From Myxococcaceae bacterium (GTDB lineage Bacteria > Myxococcota > Myxococcia > Myxococcales > Myxococcaceae), in NCBI GenBank assembly GCA_016793095.1, contig JAEUJQ010000001.1, positions 248,001 to 312,000 of the forward strand: a DNA stretch of 64,000 nucleotides. Reading direction: 5' to 3'. The notes under the pieces were generated by a model. That model was not told the DNA's origin, did no database searches, and was given only the letters and a program-made list of their open reading frames with translations. Position 1 is the stretch's first letter. Every line of letters begins with the position of its first letter. Made by a program: the position numbers and the translations under genes. Positions 1 to 6,578 of the stretch are shown in pieces.

Positions 1-439
1 CGCCCGCGATCGCCCCCGACATGCCGACGCCGTTGATCCACGTGAAGGCCCGCCGCGCCTCCCGGGCGTCGAAGGCCTCCCCCACGGTGCCCCAGAAGGC
101 GAGCGAGACCTGCGTCGCGAAGGCCTCGGCGAAGAGGTAGGCGGCCAGCGGCGTCAGCGGCACCTCGAACTTCACCGCGACGAGGAAGCCGAGGGCGATC
201 ACCCCGCCGAGCAGCGCGAGCCAGTCAGGGCTGCGGCGCCGCCTACCGGCCTGCGCGCCGAGGAGCGCGAGGGCGCCCGTGAGGATCGAGGCCCCGAGGT
301 ACAGCCAGGGCATCGCGCTGGACTGGAAGCGGGACAAGACGAGCGCGTTCGTCGCGGGCTTCAGCATCGCGACCGCGCCGATGAAGCAGAACTGGAATGC
401 CGCCGCGGGACCGAGCCGCCGGGCCCACGAGCGCGCCAT
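1..439 (-). CDS. NTP/NDP-exchanger-like (MFS-related) membrane protein, 5' part only
   Basis: An open frame starts at an ATG (437-439) and runs off the left edge, so only about the first 146 residues are present. The translation begins MARSWARRLGPAAAFQFCF and continues with hydrophobic helices around residues 12-30, 42-60 and 72-90. A motif-like stretch, SLAFWGTVGEAFDAREARR, is followed by FTWINGVGMSGAIAG. This pattern resembles the ATP/ADP-translocase-like branch of the MFS superfamily (Npt1/Npt2-type), which in free-living bacteria is often a large protein of unknown substrate with cytoplasmic domains behind the membrane part. Its start lies 6 bases beyond the stop of the upstream lipoprotein gene, so it is probably the last gene of the bac-pyrE run. 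The family call rests on short sequence memory and the C-terminus is not visible. Confidence 0.55.
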   Translation of the reverse strand, partial: MARSWARRLGPAAAFQFCFIGAVAMLKPATNALVLSRFQSSAMPWLYLGASILTGALALLGAQAGRRRRSPDWLALLGGVIALGFLVAVKFEVPLTPLAAYLFAEAFATQVSLAFWGTVGEAFDAREARRAFTWINGVGMSGAIAG

Positions 440-445
440 CGGGCG

Positions 446-1048
446 TCACTCCCCCGCGAACGACAGCTCGGCCTTACCCACCGACGAGGCGATCTTGAGC
501 GTCATCGGGCCGCCAGAAGACCTGGGGAAACGCACGCGGTAGCCCACCCAGAAGGGCTCCATGTAGCTGTAGGTCGAGCGTTGCTCGGTGTTGGTACGCC
601 CGATGCGCTCGATCAGCTCCGGCGTCGTCTCCTTGCCGTCCACCACCAGCGCGAGGCGCCACATCGAGTCTCTGCGATCGAAGTCGTCCATCTTCGGATC
701 GTTGGCGTGCACGGCGAGGTGGAACTCGGTGACGTCCTTCAGGCGTTGGCGCTCGGCCTCGAGGGCGGCGCGCTCTTCCTCGGCAGGCAGGGCCCGGAAG
801 CGGGCGAAGCGCTTCACCCGCGCCTCGACGAAGGGCGTCGCTTCCCAGGTGGCGTGCACGAAGAGCCTGGTGTCGAGGTAGTCGAAGATGCCCTGGCTGC
901 GGGTGTAGCGCTCGAGCGTCTGCTGGTACGCCGACTCGATGGCGGGGTCGGAGTCGATGGGCGCCGGGTCGCCACTGACGCGCGGAATGCGGGCGTTCGC
1001 GCAGCCGAGCAGCAGGACGGCGCCGGCGGTGGCCACCACGGCCCTCAT
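446..1048 (-). CDS. Lipoprotein of unknown function
   Basis: This is a 200-residue protein. It starts at the ATG 1046-1048, which overlaps the pyrE stop as ATGA and so suggests translational coupling. The N-terminus [19 protein letters not shown] is a lipoprotein signal with lipobox LLGC and Cys16 as the lipidated residue. The mature part is charged and mostly helical at first (ARVKRFARFRALPAEEERAA), then has a beta-rich C-terminal half ending in MTLKIASSVGKAELSFAGE. I do not recognise the family. A longer open frame extends upstream inside pyrE but has no signal peptide and is arginine/glycine-rich shadow sequence. The likely location is the periplasmic face of a membrane. Confidence 0.8.
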   Translation of the reverse strand: MRAVVATAGAVLLLGCANARIPRVSGDPAPIDSDPAIESAYQQTLERYTRSQGIFDYLDTRLFVHATWEATPFVEARVKRFARFRALPAEEERAALEAERQRLKDVTEFHLAVHANDPKMDDFDRRDSMWRLALVVDGKETTPELIERIGRTNTEQRSTYSYMEPFWVGYRVRFPRSSGGPMTLKIASSVGKAELSFAGE

Positions 1049-1629
1049 CGAGGGAAGTCCTCTCGCGTGAAGAGCGAGACCACCTGCACGCCCAGCGCGC
1101 TGATCGCCTCGCGCCCACCCTCCTGGCGATCCACCAGCGCAAACACCGCGGTCGGCGTCAGCCCCTCGGCCCGCGCGCGCTCGATCGCCTTGATCGCCGA
1201 GCCGCCGGTGGTGATCACGTCCTCGACGATGGCGACCTGCGCGCCGTCCGCCAGCGAGGAGCGCCCCTCGATCCACTGACCGGTGCCGTGCCCCTTGGGC
1301 TCCTTGCGAACGAGGAAGGCCTGCAGCGGCTTCGCGGCGAGGTGGCTCACCAGGCTCACCGCCGAGGCGAGCGGGTCGGCGCCCATCGTGAGGCCGCCCA
1401 CGCCGGTGGCCTGCGGCGTCTGCTTCGCGATGGCGGCGAACAACAGCCGGCCCACCAGCCAGTGCCCTTCGGCGGTCAGCGCCGTCTTCTTGCAGTCGAT
1501 GTAGAAGTCCGACTCCCGGCCGCTCGCGAGCGTCACCTTGCGCTTCTGGTAGCTCTTCTCGGTGAGCAGGGCGAGCAGGCGGCGGCGATCGGCCTCGAGC
1601 GCCTGGGGCCCGAGCTCGAACCCGTTCAC
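1045..1629 (-). CDS. pyrE: Orotate phosphoribosyltransferase
   Basis: PyrE transfers the phosphoribosyl group of PRPP to orotate, giving OMP in de novo pyrimidine synthesis. The 194-residue length is normal for the family. The sequence shows the substrate-binding segment [16 protein letters not shown], the [13 protein letters not shown] region, the [15 protein letters not shown] loop, and the PRPP-binding motif [18 protein letters not shown] placed the start at GTG 1627-1629, which overlaps the padC stop as GTGA. The longer frame adds about 40 arginine-rich residues encoded inside padC and is not family-like. It is translationally coupled to padC before it and to the lipoprotein after it. Housekeeping genes commonly share operons with the bactofilins. 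Confidence 0.93.
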   Translation of the reverse strand: MNGFELGPQALEADRRRLLALLTEKSYQKRKVTLASGRESDFYIDCKKTALTAEGHWLVGRLLFAAIAKQTPQATGVGGLTMGADPLASAVSLVSHLAAKPLQAFLVRKEPKGHGTGQWIEGRSSLADGAQVAIVEDVITTGGSAIKAIERARAEGLTPTAVFALVDRQEGGREAISALGVQVVSLFTREDFPR

Positions 1630-2459
1630 TTCCTGCTCTCCAGGAACGCCACCAGATCGATCGAGTAGCGGAGCTGGGTCAGCAGCGCCTCGCGCTTCTC
1701 GTCGTCGAGCTGATCGAAGACGTCGGCGAGCAGCGAGAGATCCTGGTTGCACTGCGACAGGCGCATCGTCACGTCGGCCGCCAGCTCGTCCGCGTCGACC
1801 TCTTCTTCGACGTTCTCGGGAGCGAGCTCGTCGCTGGCGAGGGCCTTCGCGAGCATGTCGCGCGCGGCCGGAGTCAGGGCGCCCATCGCCTCGAGGCGCT
1901 CCTGCACGGCCTCGAGGGCCTCGGCGCCGACGGAGCGGGAATGGATCGCCGAGGCGATCGCCATCAGCATCGCGTCTGCGTCGGAGAGCTCGGTGTGCAG
2001 CCGCGCCAGCACCTTGTCGCGCTGCAGGAAGCGCAGGGCCGCGACGCGGCGGAAGCCGGTGATCACCTGGATTCGATCGGGCGGTACCAGGCGCACGTCG
2101 ATGGGGAAGAGCTGGCCCAGCCGCGCGATGTCGGTGGCGAGCGCGGTGAGGTCGTGCAGCTCAGCCCCTGGCCGGATCAGGAAGGTCTGATCGTCGTCGA
2201 GCCGATCGAGCGCCAGCAGCGCCGGCGCGGAGAAGTGACGGGGGACCTCGTGAGGTTCGACCTCGATGCTGTCGGGGCCAGGTGTTGGAGCGTCCTGCGG
2301 GGCGCCGGTCGGTTCGCTGGTCGGAGCCTCGGGTGAGGCGGCCGCCTCGGTGGAGGTGGCCGGCTCGGTGGGCGGAGGCGTGACGAGCACACCAGACGAC
2401 TCTGCCGGCAGAGCACCGTCGGTGGCGCCTTCATTCTGGGTGTTCGTCACGTCTGACAT
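1626..2459 (-). CDS. padC: PadC-like ParB/Srx-domain protein, bactofilin-ParA adaptor
   Basis: This 277-residue protein has a Pro/Thr/Glu-rich N-terminus (residues 1-75) and a ParB/Srx-type domain (about 75-175). Within it are [19 protein letters not shown], a GQLFPIDVR strand and a degenerate GERR box, [12 protein letters not shown]. The C-terminal half is helical and acidic, ending in a leucine-rich segment. It lies directly downstream of three bactofilin genes, the same order as bacNOP-padC of Myxococcus xanthus. There PadC binds CTP and links the bactofilin scaffold to ParA during chromosome segregation. No helix-turn-helix domain is obvious, so it is not a canonical ParB. The name rests on synteny plus the domain. 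CTP binding is inferred from the family and not visible as an intact motif. Confidence 0.8.
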   Translation of the reverse strand: MSDVTNTQNEGATDGALPAESSGVLVTPPPTEPATSTEAAASPEAPTSEPTGAPQDAPTPGPDSIEVEPHEVPRHFSAPALLALDRLDDDQTFLIRPGAELHDLTALATDIARLGQLFPIDVRLVPPDRIQVITGFRRVAALRFLQRDKVLARLHTELSDADAMLMAIASAIHSRSVGAEALEAVQERLEAMGALTPAARDMLAKALASDELAPENVEEEVDADELAADVTMRLSQCNQDLSLLADVFDQLDDEKREALLTQLRYSIDLVAFLESRK

Positions 2460-2466
2460 GGCTCGC

Positions 2467-3054
2467 CTACTTCTTCTTCTTCACCAGCACCTTCTTCTTG
2501 CCGCCCTCGCCGACGAGCACGGGCTGCGGCGGCGGTGGTGGCGGTGCGGGCTTGCTCTCGACCTTCCCCTCGACCTTCGCCACGGGCGGAGGCTGGGGCT
2601 TGGCGATGGGCCTGGCGGGCACCGCTGGGCGCGCGGGCACGGTGGCAGGGCGCGCAGCGGGACGAACCACGGGACGGGCGGCGGGGCGCTCTCCTTGCGG
2701 CCGGGGCTCCGCGTTGCCCATGTCCACGTGGCCGCGGAAGCTGGCGCCGTCGACGATGATCACGCGGGGGCTGTTGATGTCACCCACCATGCGGCCTTCG
2801 CGGGTGAGCTCGACGCTCTCGGTGGCGGTGATGTTGCCCACCACCACGCCAGAGACGATCGCGTTGCGCACCGAGACGTTGGCCTTCACGATGCCGCTGG
2901 TCTCGACGATCAGCGTCTTCGACAGGTTCAGCTCGCCCTCGACCCGGCCGCGGACCGTGAGGTCCTCGTCACCGGTGAGCTTGCCGCTGATGAGAATGGA
3001 CGGGCCGATGACGGTGGCGTCACCGCTCGACGAGAACTCCTTGGTGGCCGCCAT
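2467..3054 (-). CDS. bacP: Bactofilin with proline-rich, lysine-tailed C-terminus (BacP-like)
   Basis: Bactofilins polymerise without nucleotide into membrane-associated filaments. This 195-residue protein has the bactofilin beta-helix at residues 12-100, seen in repeats such as [19 protein letters not shown] and [17 protein letters not shown] long Pro/Ala/Arg-rich linker (about 105-175) follows. It ends in a basic tail, [12 protein letters not shown]. This long-tailed architecture is what sets BacP apart in M. xanthus, where BacP recruits partners to the filament through the tail. The start ATG lies 4 bases after the bacO stop and the stop lies 7 bases before padC, so the genes are almost certainly one transcript. 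The symbol comes from order and architecture. Confidence 0.85.
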   Translation of the reverse strand: MAATKEFSSSGDATVIGPSILISGKLTGDEDLTVRGRVEGELNLSKTLIVETSGIVKANVSVRNAIVSGVVVGNITATESVELTREGRMVGDINSPRVIIVDGASFRGHVDMGNAEPRPQGERPAARPVVRPAARPATVPARPAVPARPIAKPQPPPVAKVEGKVESKPAPPPPPPQPVLVGEGGKKKVLVKKKK

Positions 3055-3058
3055 GGAC

Positions 3059-3382
3059 TCAGCGCTCCTTCACGTCCATGTCGACGTTGCCCTTGAAGCT
3101 CGCACCGTCGGCGATGAGGATTCGCGGCGCCCGCACGTCACCCACGACGCGGCAGTCGGCCTTGAGCTCGACCTTGTCGGTGGCGGCGATGTTGCCCGTC
3201 ACCCGGCCCGCGATGTCGACGTTCTGCACCTCGATGTCGGCCTCGACGACGCCCGAGGCCTCCACGAAGAGGCTCTCCTTCAGCGAGATCTTCCCCTTCA
3301 CCGTCCCCTGGATCACGAGATCCTCGTCTCCGGAGATCTCTCCGTCGATGACGATGCTCGAGCCGATGATCGTGTTCGCCAT
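3059..3382 (-). CDS. bacO: Bactofilin (BacO-like)
   Basis: This is a 107-residue, nearly all-core bactofilin. It begins MANTIIGSSIVIDGEISGDE and shows the right-handed beta-helix rungs typical of the family: DLVIQGTVKGKISLKESL, VVEADIEVQNVDIAGRV and RVVGDVRAPRILIADGA. It ends with GNVDMDVKER and has only very short tails, like BacN and BacO of Myxococcus. It lies 53 bases downstream of the first bactofilin gene and 4 bases upstream of the third. Assigning O rather than N is based only on position in the cluster. It probably co-assembles with its neighbours into polar scaffolds. Confidence 0.85.
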   Translation of the reverse strand: MANTIIGSSIVIDGEISGDEDLVIQGTVKGKISLKESLFVEASGVVEADIEVQNVDIAGRVTGNIAATDKVELKADCRVVGDVRAPRILIADGASFKGNVDMDVKER

Positions 3383-3435
3383 GTGTCGTCCTTCGCCCCT
3401 CGATTGAAGTGCTGCGTGCGCTGCGGAGAGTCAGG

Positions 3436-3780
3436 TCAGATGTCGTCGGGCAGCTTGACGTCCATCTCGATCGAGCCGTTGAACACGGCGCCGTCTTCGA
3501 TGACGACGCGCGTGGCCTTGATGTCGCCGTTCACCTTCGCCGACTGGTTGATGCTGCACTTCGTGCCGGCGTCGATGTTGCCCGACGCGGTGCCGTTGAT
3601 GGTCAGCTCGTCGGCGCGGATGTCGGCTTCCACGACGCCGCTCGACTCGATCGTCAGGTGGTTCTTCAGGTTCACCTGACCCTCGACACGGCCCTCGACG
3701 ACGAGATCGCCGCCGCCCGTGAGGCTGCCCCGAATGGTGATGCCCTTGCCGATGATGTTGATTTGATCGTTGGTGGCCAT
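3436..3780 (-). CDS. bacN: Bactofilin (BacN-like)
   Basis: This 114-residue bactofilin starts at ATG 3778-3780 with MATNDQINIIGKGITIRGSL. The open frame could extend 16 residues upstream, but the family start matches this ATG. Core rungs include DLVVEGRVEGQVNLKNHL, VVEADIRADELTINGTASGN and RVVIEDGAVFNGSIEMDVK. It is the first of three adjacent bactofilin genes, equivalent in position to M. xanthus bacN. A hydrolase gene ends 19 bases upstream on the same strand, so bacN may be read from that promoter as well as its own. Confidence 0.85.
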   Translation of the reverse strand: MATNDQINIIGKGITIRGSLTGGGDLVVEGRVEGQVNLKNHLTIESSGVVEADIRADELTINGTASGNIDAGTKCSINQSAKVNGDIKATRVVIEDGAVFNGSIEMDVKLPDDI

Positions 3781-3799
3781 GAGCGCGTGAGTTCCTACG

Positions 3800-4636
3800 T
3801 CAGAGGTGGCCCGAAATCCACGCCACAATGTCGCCCATCGGCTGCTCCTTGTTCAGCTCGCAGAGCACCTCGTGGCGGAAGTCGGGGTAGTCCTTCCAGG
3901 TCTTGTCAGCAGACGCGACGGTGTCGAAGAAGGCTCGGGCCGCCGGCATCGAGGCGATGCGATCGGCCGTCCCGGCGACGACGAAGAGGGGCACCGTCAG
4001 GTCCTTTCCGCGGCCCGCGAGCCGCTCTTGAGCAGCCATGCAACCGAAGAACCAACGGGGCGTGGTGACGTGGAGATAGAGCGGGTCCTCCGATGACAGC
4101 TTCTGCCAGGCGAGATCGCGGGACAGCTCCTCGACCTTGAGCTCGTTCGAGAGGTGCAGGGCAGGAAGGAGCCCCTTGATGAGCTTCGCCCCCAGCAGCT
4201 TGAGCGGGGGCGGCTCGAAGGCGAGCCGATAGAACGGCGCCGACAGGACGAGCGCCTTCAGCTCGGCGGGGCGGTGCTGGAGCACGAAGTGGGTCGCGAT
4301 GAGCGCCCCGTGGCTGTGGGCGAGGACGAAGACGGGCTGCGCGCCTGCGATGCCGCGGAGCTTCTCCCAGAAGACCTCGAAGTCGCCGAGGTAGTCGTTC
4401 CAGTCGGCCGCGTCCGCGCGCCGGCCATCGGCCTTGCCGTGTCCGCGGTAGTCGAGCGCCAGCACGCCGAAGCCGGCGGCGACGAGCTGATCGATGACCC
4501 AGAGGTAGCGCCCGGAGTGATCGCCATAGCCGTGCACCAGGCCGATCCACGCGCGGGGTGGAGCGTCGGGCACGGCCAGGCGCCAGTACAGCCGCAGGTT
4601 GTCCTTCGCCGAGAAGTAGCCCTCGTCGCGTCTCAC
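3800..4636 (-). CDS. Alpha/beta hydrolase, monoacylglycerol-lipase/lysophospholipase type
   Basis: This 278-residue serine hydrolase has an oxyanion-hole segment GLVHGYGDHSGRY (residues about 33-45), the LDYRGHGKADGRR segment, and a nucleophile elbow AHSHGA. Candidate acid and histidine residues are in AGTADRI and in DFRHEVLCE near the C-terminus. These features match the Hydrolase_4 family, whose members cleave monoglycerides or lysophospholipids. No signal peptide is seen, so it is probably cytoplasmic. The start is GTG 4634-4636, preceded by a strong GGAGG ribosome site four bases away. It lies directly upstream of bacN. I infer no functional link to the bactofilins beyond shared transcription. 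Confidence 0.85.
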   Translation of the reverse strand: MRRDEGYFSAKDNLRLYWRLAVPDAPPRAWIGLVHGYGDHSGRYLWVIDQLVAAGFGVLALDYRGHGKADGRRADAADWNDYLGDFEVFWEKLRGIAGAQPVFVLAHSHGALIATHFVLQHRPAELKALVLSAPFYRLAFEPPPLKLLGAKLIKGLLPALHLSNELKVEELSRDLAWQKLSSEDPLYLHVTTPRWFFGCMAAQERLAGRGKDLTVPLFVVAGTADRIASMPAARAFFDTVASADKTWKDYPDFRHEVLCELNKEQPMGDIVAWISGHL

Positions 4637-4679
4637 ACGCCCTCCGTCGCGAAAGGTGGGACGCTACACGCCCGTCGCG

Positions 4680-4699
4680 GCGAAGTGATGCACTTTCGC
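4680..4699 (-). terminator. Hairpin after the TPR gene, possible terminator
   Basis: Six bases after the TPR gene stop, the minus strand reads GCGAA-A-GTG-CAT-CAC-TTCGC. This can fold into an 8-bp stem with one bulged A and a 3-base loop. There is no T-run behind it, so it would be an atypical intrinsic terminator, or merely an RNA-stability hairpin. It occupies the only spacer (4637-4705) between the TPR gene and the hydrolase-bactofilin run. Confidence 0.35.
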
Positions 4700-4705
4700 A
4701 GGCGC

Positions 4706-6547
4706 TCAGAGGCCCCGGAGCCGCTTCTCGAGCTCGGCCCGCTGGGACGGCCGATCGGCCGCGTCGGGGTTCTCGACGAGCAGCTGAACCGCCCGCTTGA
4801 GCGCCGCCTCCGCGCGGGCCTTCCGGTTCGACCGGGCGCACGCCTCAGCCAGGTGCTCGAGCAGCGTCGGCTCGTCCGGCGACTCGGCGACCGCGCGCTC
4901 GAGCAGCTCGACAGCCCGATCGAACTGGCCCTTCCGGAAGGCCACCCAGCCCATGGAGTCGAGGTACGCCGCCGAGTCAGGCCGCACGGCGAGCGCCTTC
5001 CCCACGAGCTTCTCGGCCTCGTCGAGGTCGCCACCACGATCGGCGAGCGTGTAGCCGATGAAGTTGAGCGCCGCTGCGTTCGAGGGGTTGAGGTCGACGA
5101 CCTGCCGCATCGTCTCGATCCCCCGCTGCCAGTCGCCCATGCGCTCCTGCGCCGCGGCGAGGGCGAAGAGCAACGGCTCGTCCTTCGGGCTCTTCGCCAG
5201 GGCCTTCGACAACAACGCCACGGCCTCGGCCGGCCGGCCCTGACGATCATAGAAGCCCGCGAGCGTGTCGAGGAGGTCGGGGGTGCGGCTCGACTCGAAG
5301 GCCTTGAGCAGCAGCGCCTCGGCCTCCTTCGTCTTCCCGGCCCGCTCGAGCGCGCGACCGTAGCCGGCCGGGAGTCCCGAGAGCTGGGGGCGCTCCTCGA
5401 TCAGCTTCGCGAAGGCGTCGAGCGCCGGCTTGTGCTGGCCGAGCGACGACTGGCACATCGCCTTGTGGAGCCGGGCCTCGAAGGACAGCTCGGAGCCGTC
5501 ACGCGGCACGCCGTCGAACGCCTCCACGGCCCTGGCCCACGCGTGCACCCGCTCGTGAACCAGCCCGGCGTAGAAGTGCAGCCGCGGCTCCCCGCTGTGC
5601 TGTCTTCGCGCCGCGTCGAGCACGGCCGCTGCCTCGGCGAGCCGGTGCATGGCCAGGTACGAGAAGGCGACCTTCACCACCGTCTCGGGATCGCGCCCGA
5701 GGGAGAGCAGCTGATCGAAGTAGGCGCGGGCCTCGACGTGCTGCTCGAGCCTCAAGGCGAGGCGCCCCGCCGAGAGGAGCACCTCGCGGTTCTCGGGATC
5801 GCGCTCGACCGCCCTGCCCCACGCCTCGAGGGCCTTCGGGCCGCGACCGCTGGCGTCGTAGATCCGGGCCAGCGTCGTCCAGGCGTCCACGTCTCCGGGA
5901 TCCCGCTCGACGGCCCGGGTGAGCAGCTTCTCGGCGCGCGCTGAGTCACCCCGCTCCGCCAGCGCCAGGCCAAGACGCCGGTAGCCGATGGGCTCGCCCG
6001 GCACCGCGCCGCCGAGCTCCTCCACCACCTTGACCGCCTCCTCGACGCGCCCCTGATCGAGCCAGAGCTGGGTGAGCACCAGGTACGCGTCGGCGTCGTT
6101 GGGGCGGAGCTTGATCGCGCGCGCCAGGTGCACGCGAGCGCGCGTCGTCTTCTGGGCCTCGTACAAGACGCGCCCCATCAGCAGCTGGGCTGGGGCGTAC
6201 TCGGGGTTGCGATCGAGCACCCGCTTGAGGTGCGCCTCGGCCCGCTCGAGCTCCGAGGTGCGCGCGTACTGCTCGGCGAGCTGGGTCAAGAGGTACGGGT
6301 TGCCGTCATCGGACGCGAGCGCGAGCCGCAGCTCGTCCATCGCGCCGCGATGATCGCCCTCGTGGTGCGAGAGGCGGGCGCGGAGGAAGTGCGAGTACGA
6401 GGCCGCGCTGGGGTACACGATGGAGGACTCGGCCGGTGCACCCATCGCCTCCTGCATCGCCTGGAGATCGACGGCCGGGCGCTTCGGCGGCCCCGCCCAT
6501 GCGTCGAGGCCGAGCAGCACCGCCAGGGGCAACGCGAGACGCGACAT
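4706..6547 (-). CDS. Secreted/periplasmic TPR protein
   Basis: This is a 613-residue protein. The start ATG 6545-6547 gives a clear signal peptide, MSRLALPLAVLLGLDAWAG. The rest is a long superhelix of TPR units from about residue 50 to the C-terminus. Examples are NPYLLTQLAEQYARTSELER, AYLVLTQLWLDQGRVEEAV and AAYLDSMGWVAFRKGQFDRA. The block LNFIGYTLADRGGDLDEAEK is typical of a widespread family of bacterial TPR proteins thought to act as envelope scaffolds. The longer open frame upstream is arginine-rich shadow sequence in the kinase 3' end. The histidine kinase gene ends 31 bases upstream on the same strand. The specific partner cannot be told from sequence. Confidence 0.85.
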   Translation of the reverse strand: MSRLALPLAVLLGLDAWAGPPKRPAVDLQAMQEAMGAPAESSIVYPSAASYSHFLRARLSHHEGDHRGAMDELRLALASDDGNPYLLTQLAEQYARTSELERAEAHLKRVLDRNPEYAPAQLLMGRVLYEAQKTTRARVHLARAIKLRPNDADAYLVLTQLWLDQGRVEEAVKVVEELGGAVPGEPIGYRRLGLALAERGDSARAEKLLTRAVERDPGDVDAWTTLARIYDASGRGPKALEAWGRAVERDPENREVLLSAGRLALRLEQHVEARAYFDQLLSLGRDPETVVKVAFSYLAMHRLAEAAAVLDAARRQHSGEPRLHFYAGLVHERVHAWARAVEAFDGVPRDGSELSFEARLHKAMCQSSLGQHKPALDAFAKLIEERPQLSGLPAGYGRALERAGKTKEAEALLLKAFESSRTPDLLDTLAGFYDRQGRPAEAVALLSKALAKSPKDEPLLFALAAAQERMGDWQRGIETMRQVVDLNPSNAAALNFIGYTLADRGGDLDEAEKLVGKALAVRPDSAAYLDSMGWVAFRKGQFDRAVELLERAVAESPDEPTLLEHLAEACARSNRKARAEAALKRAVQLLVENPDAADRPSQRAELEKRLRGL

Positions 6548-6578
6548 CCACCGTGAACGATAGCGGGCACGCTCGTGC

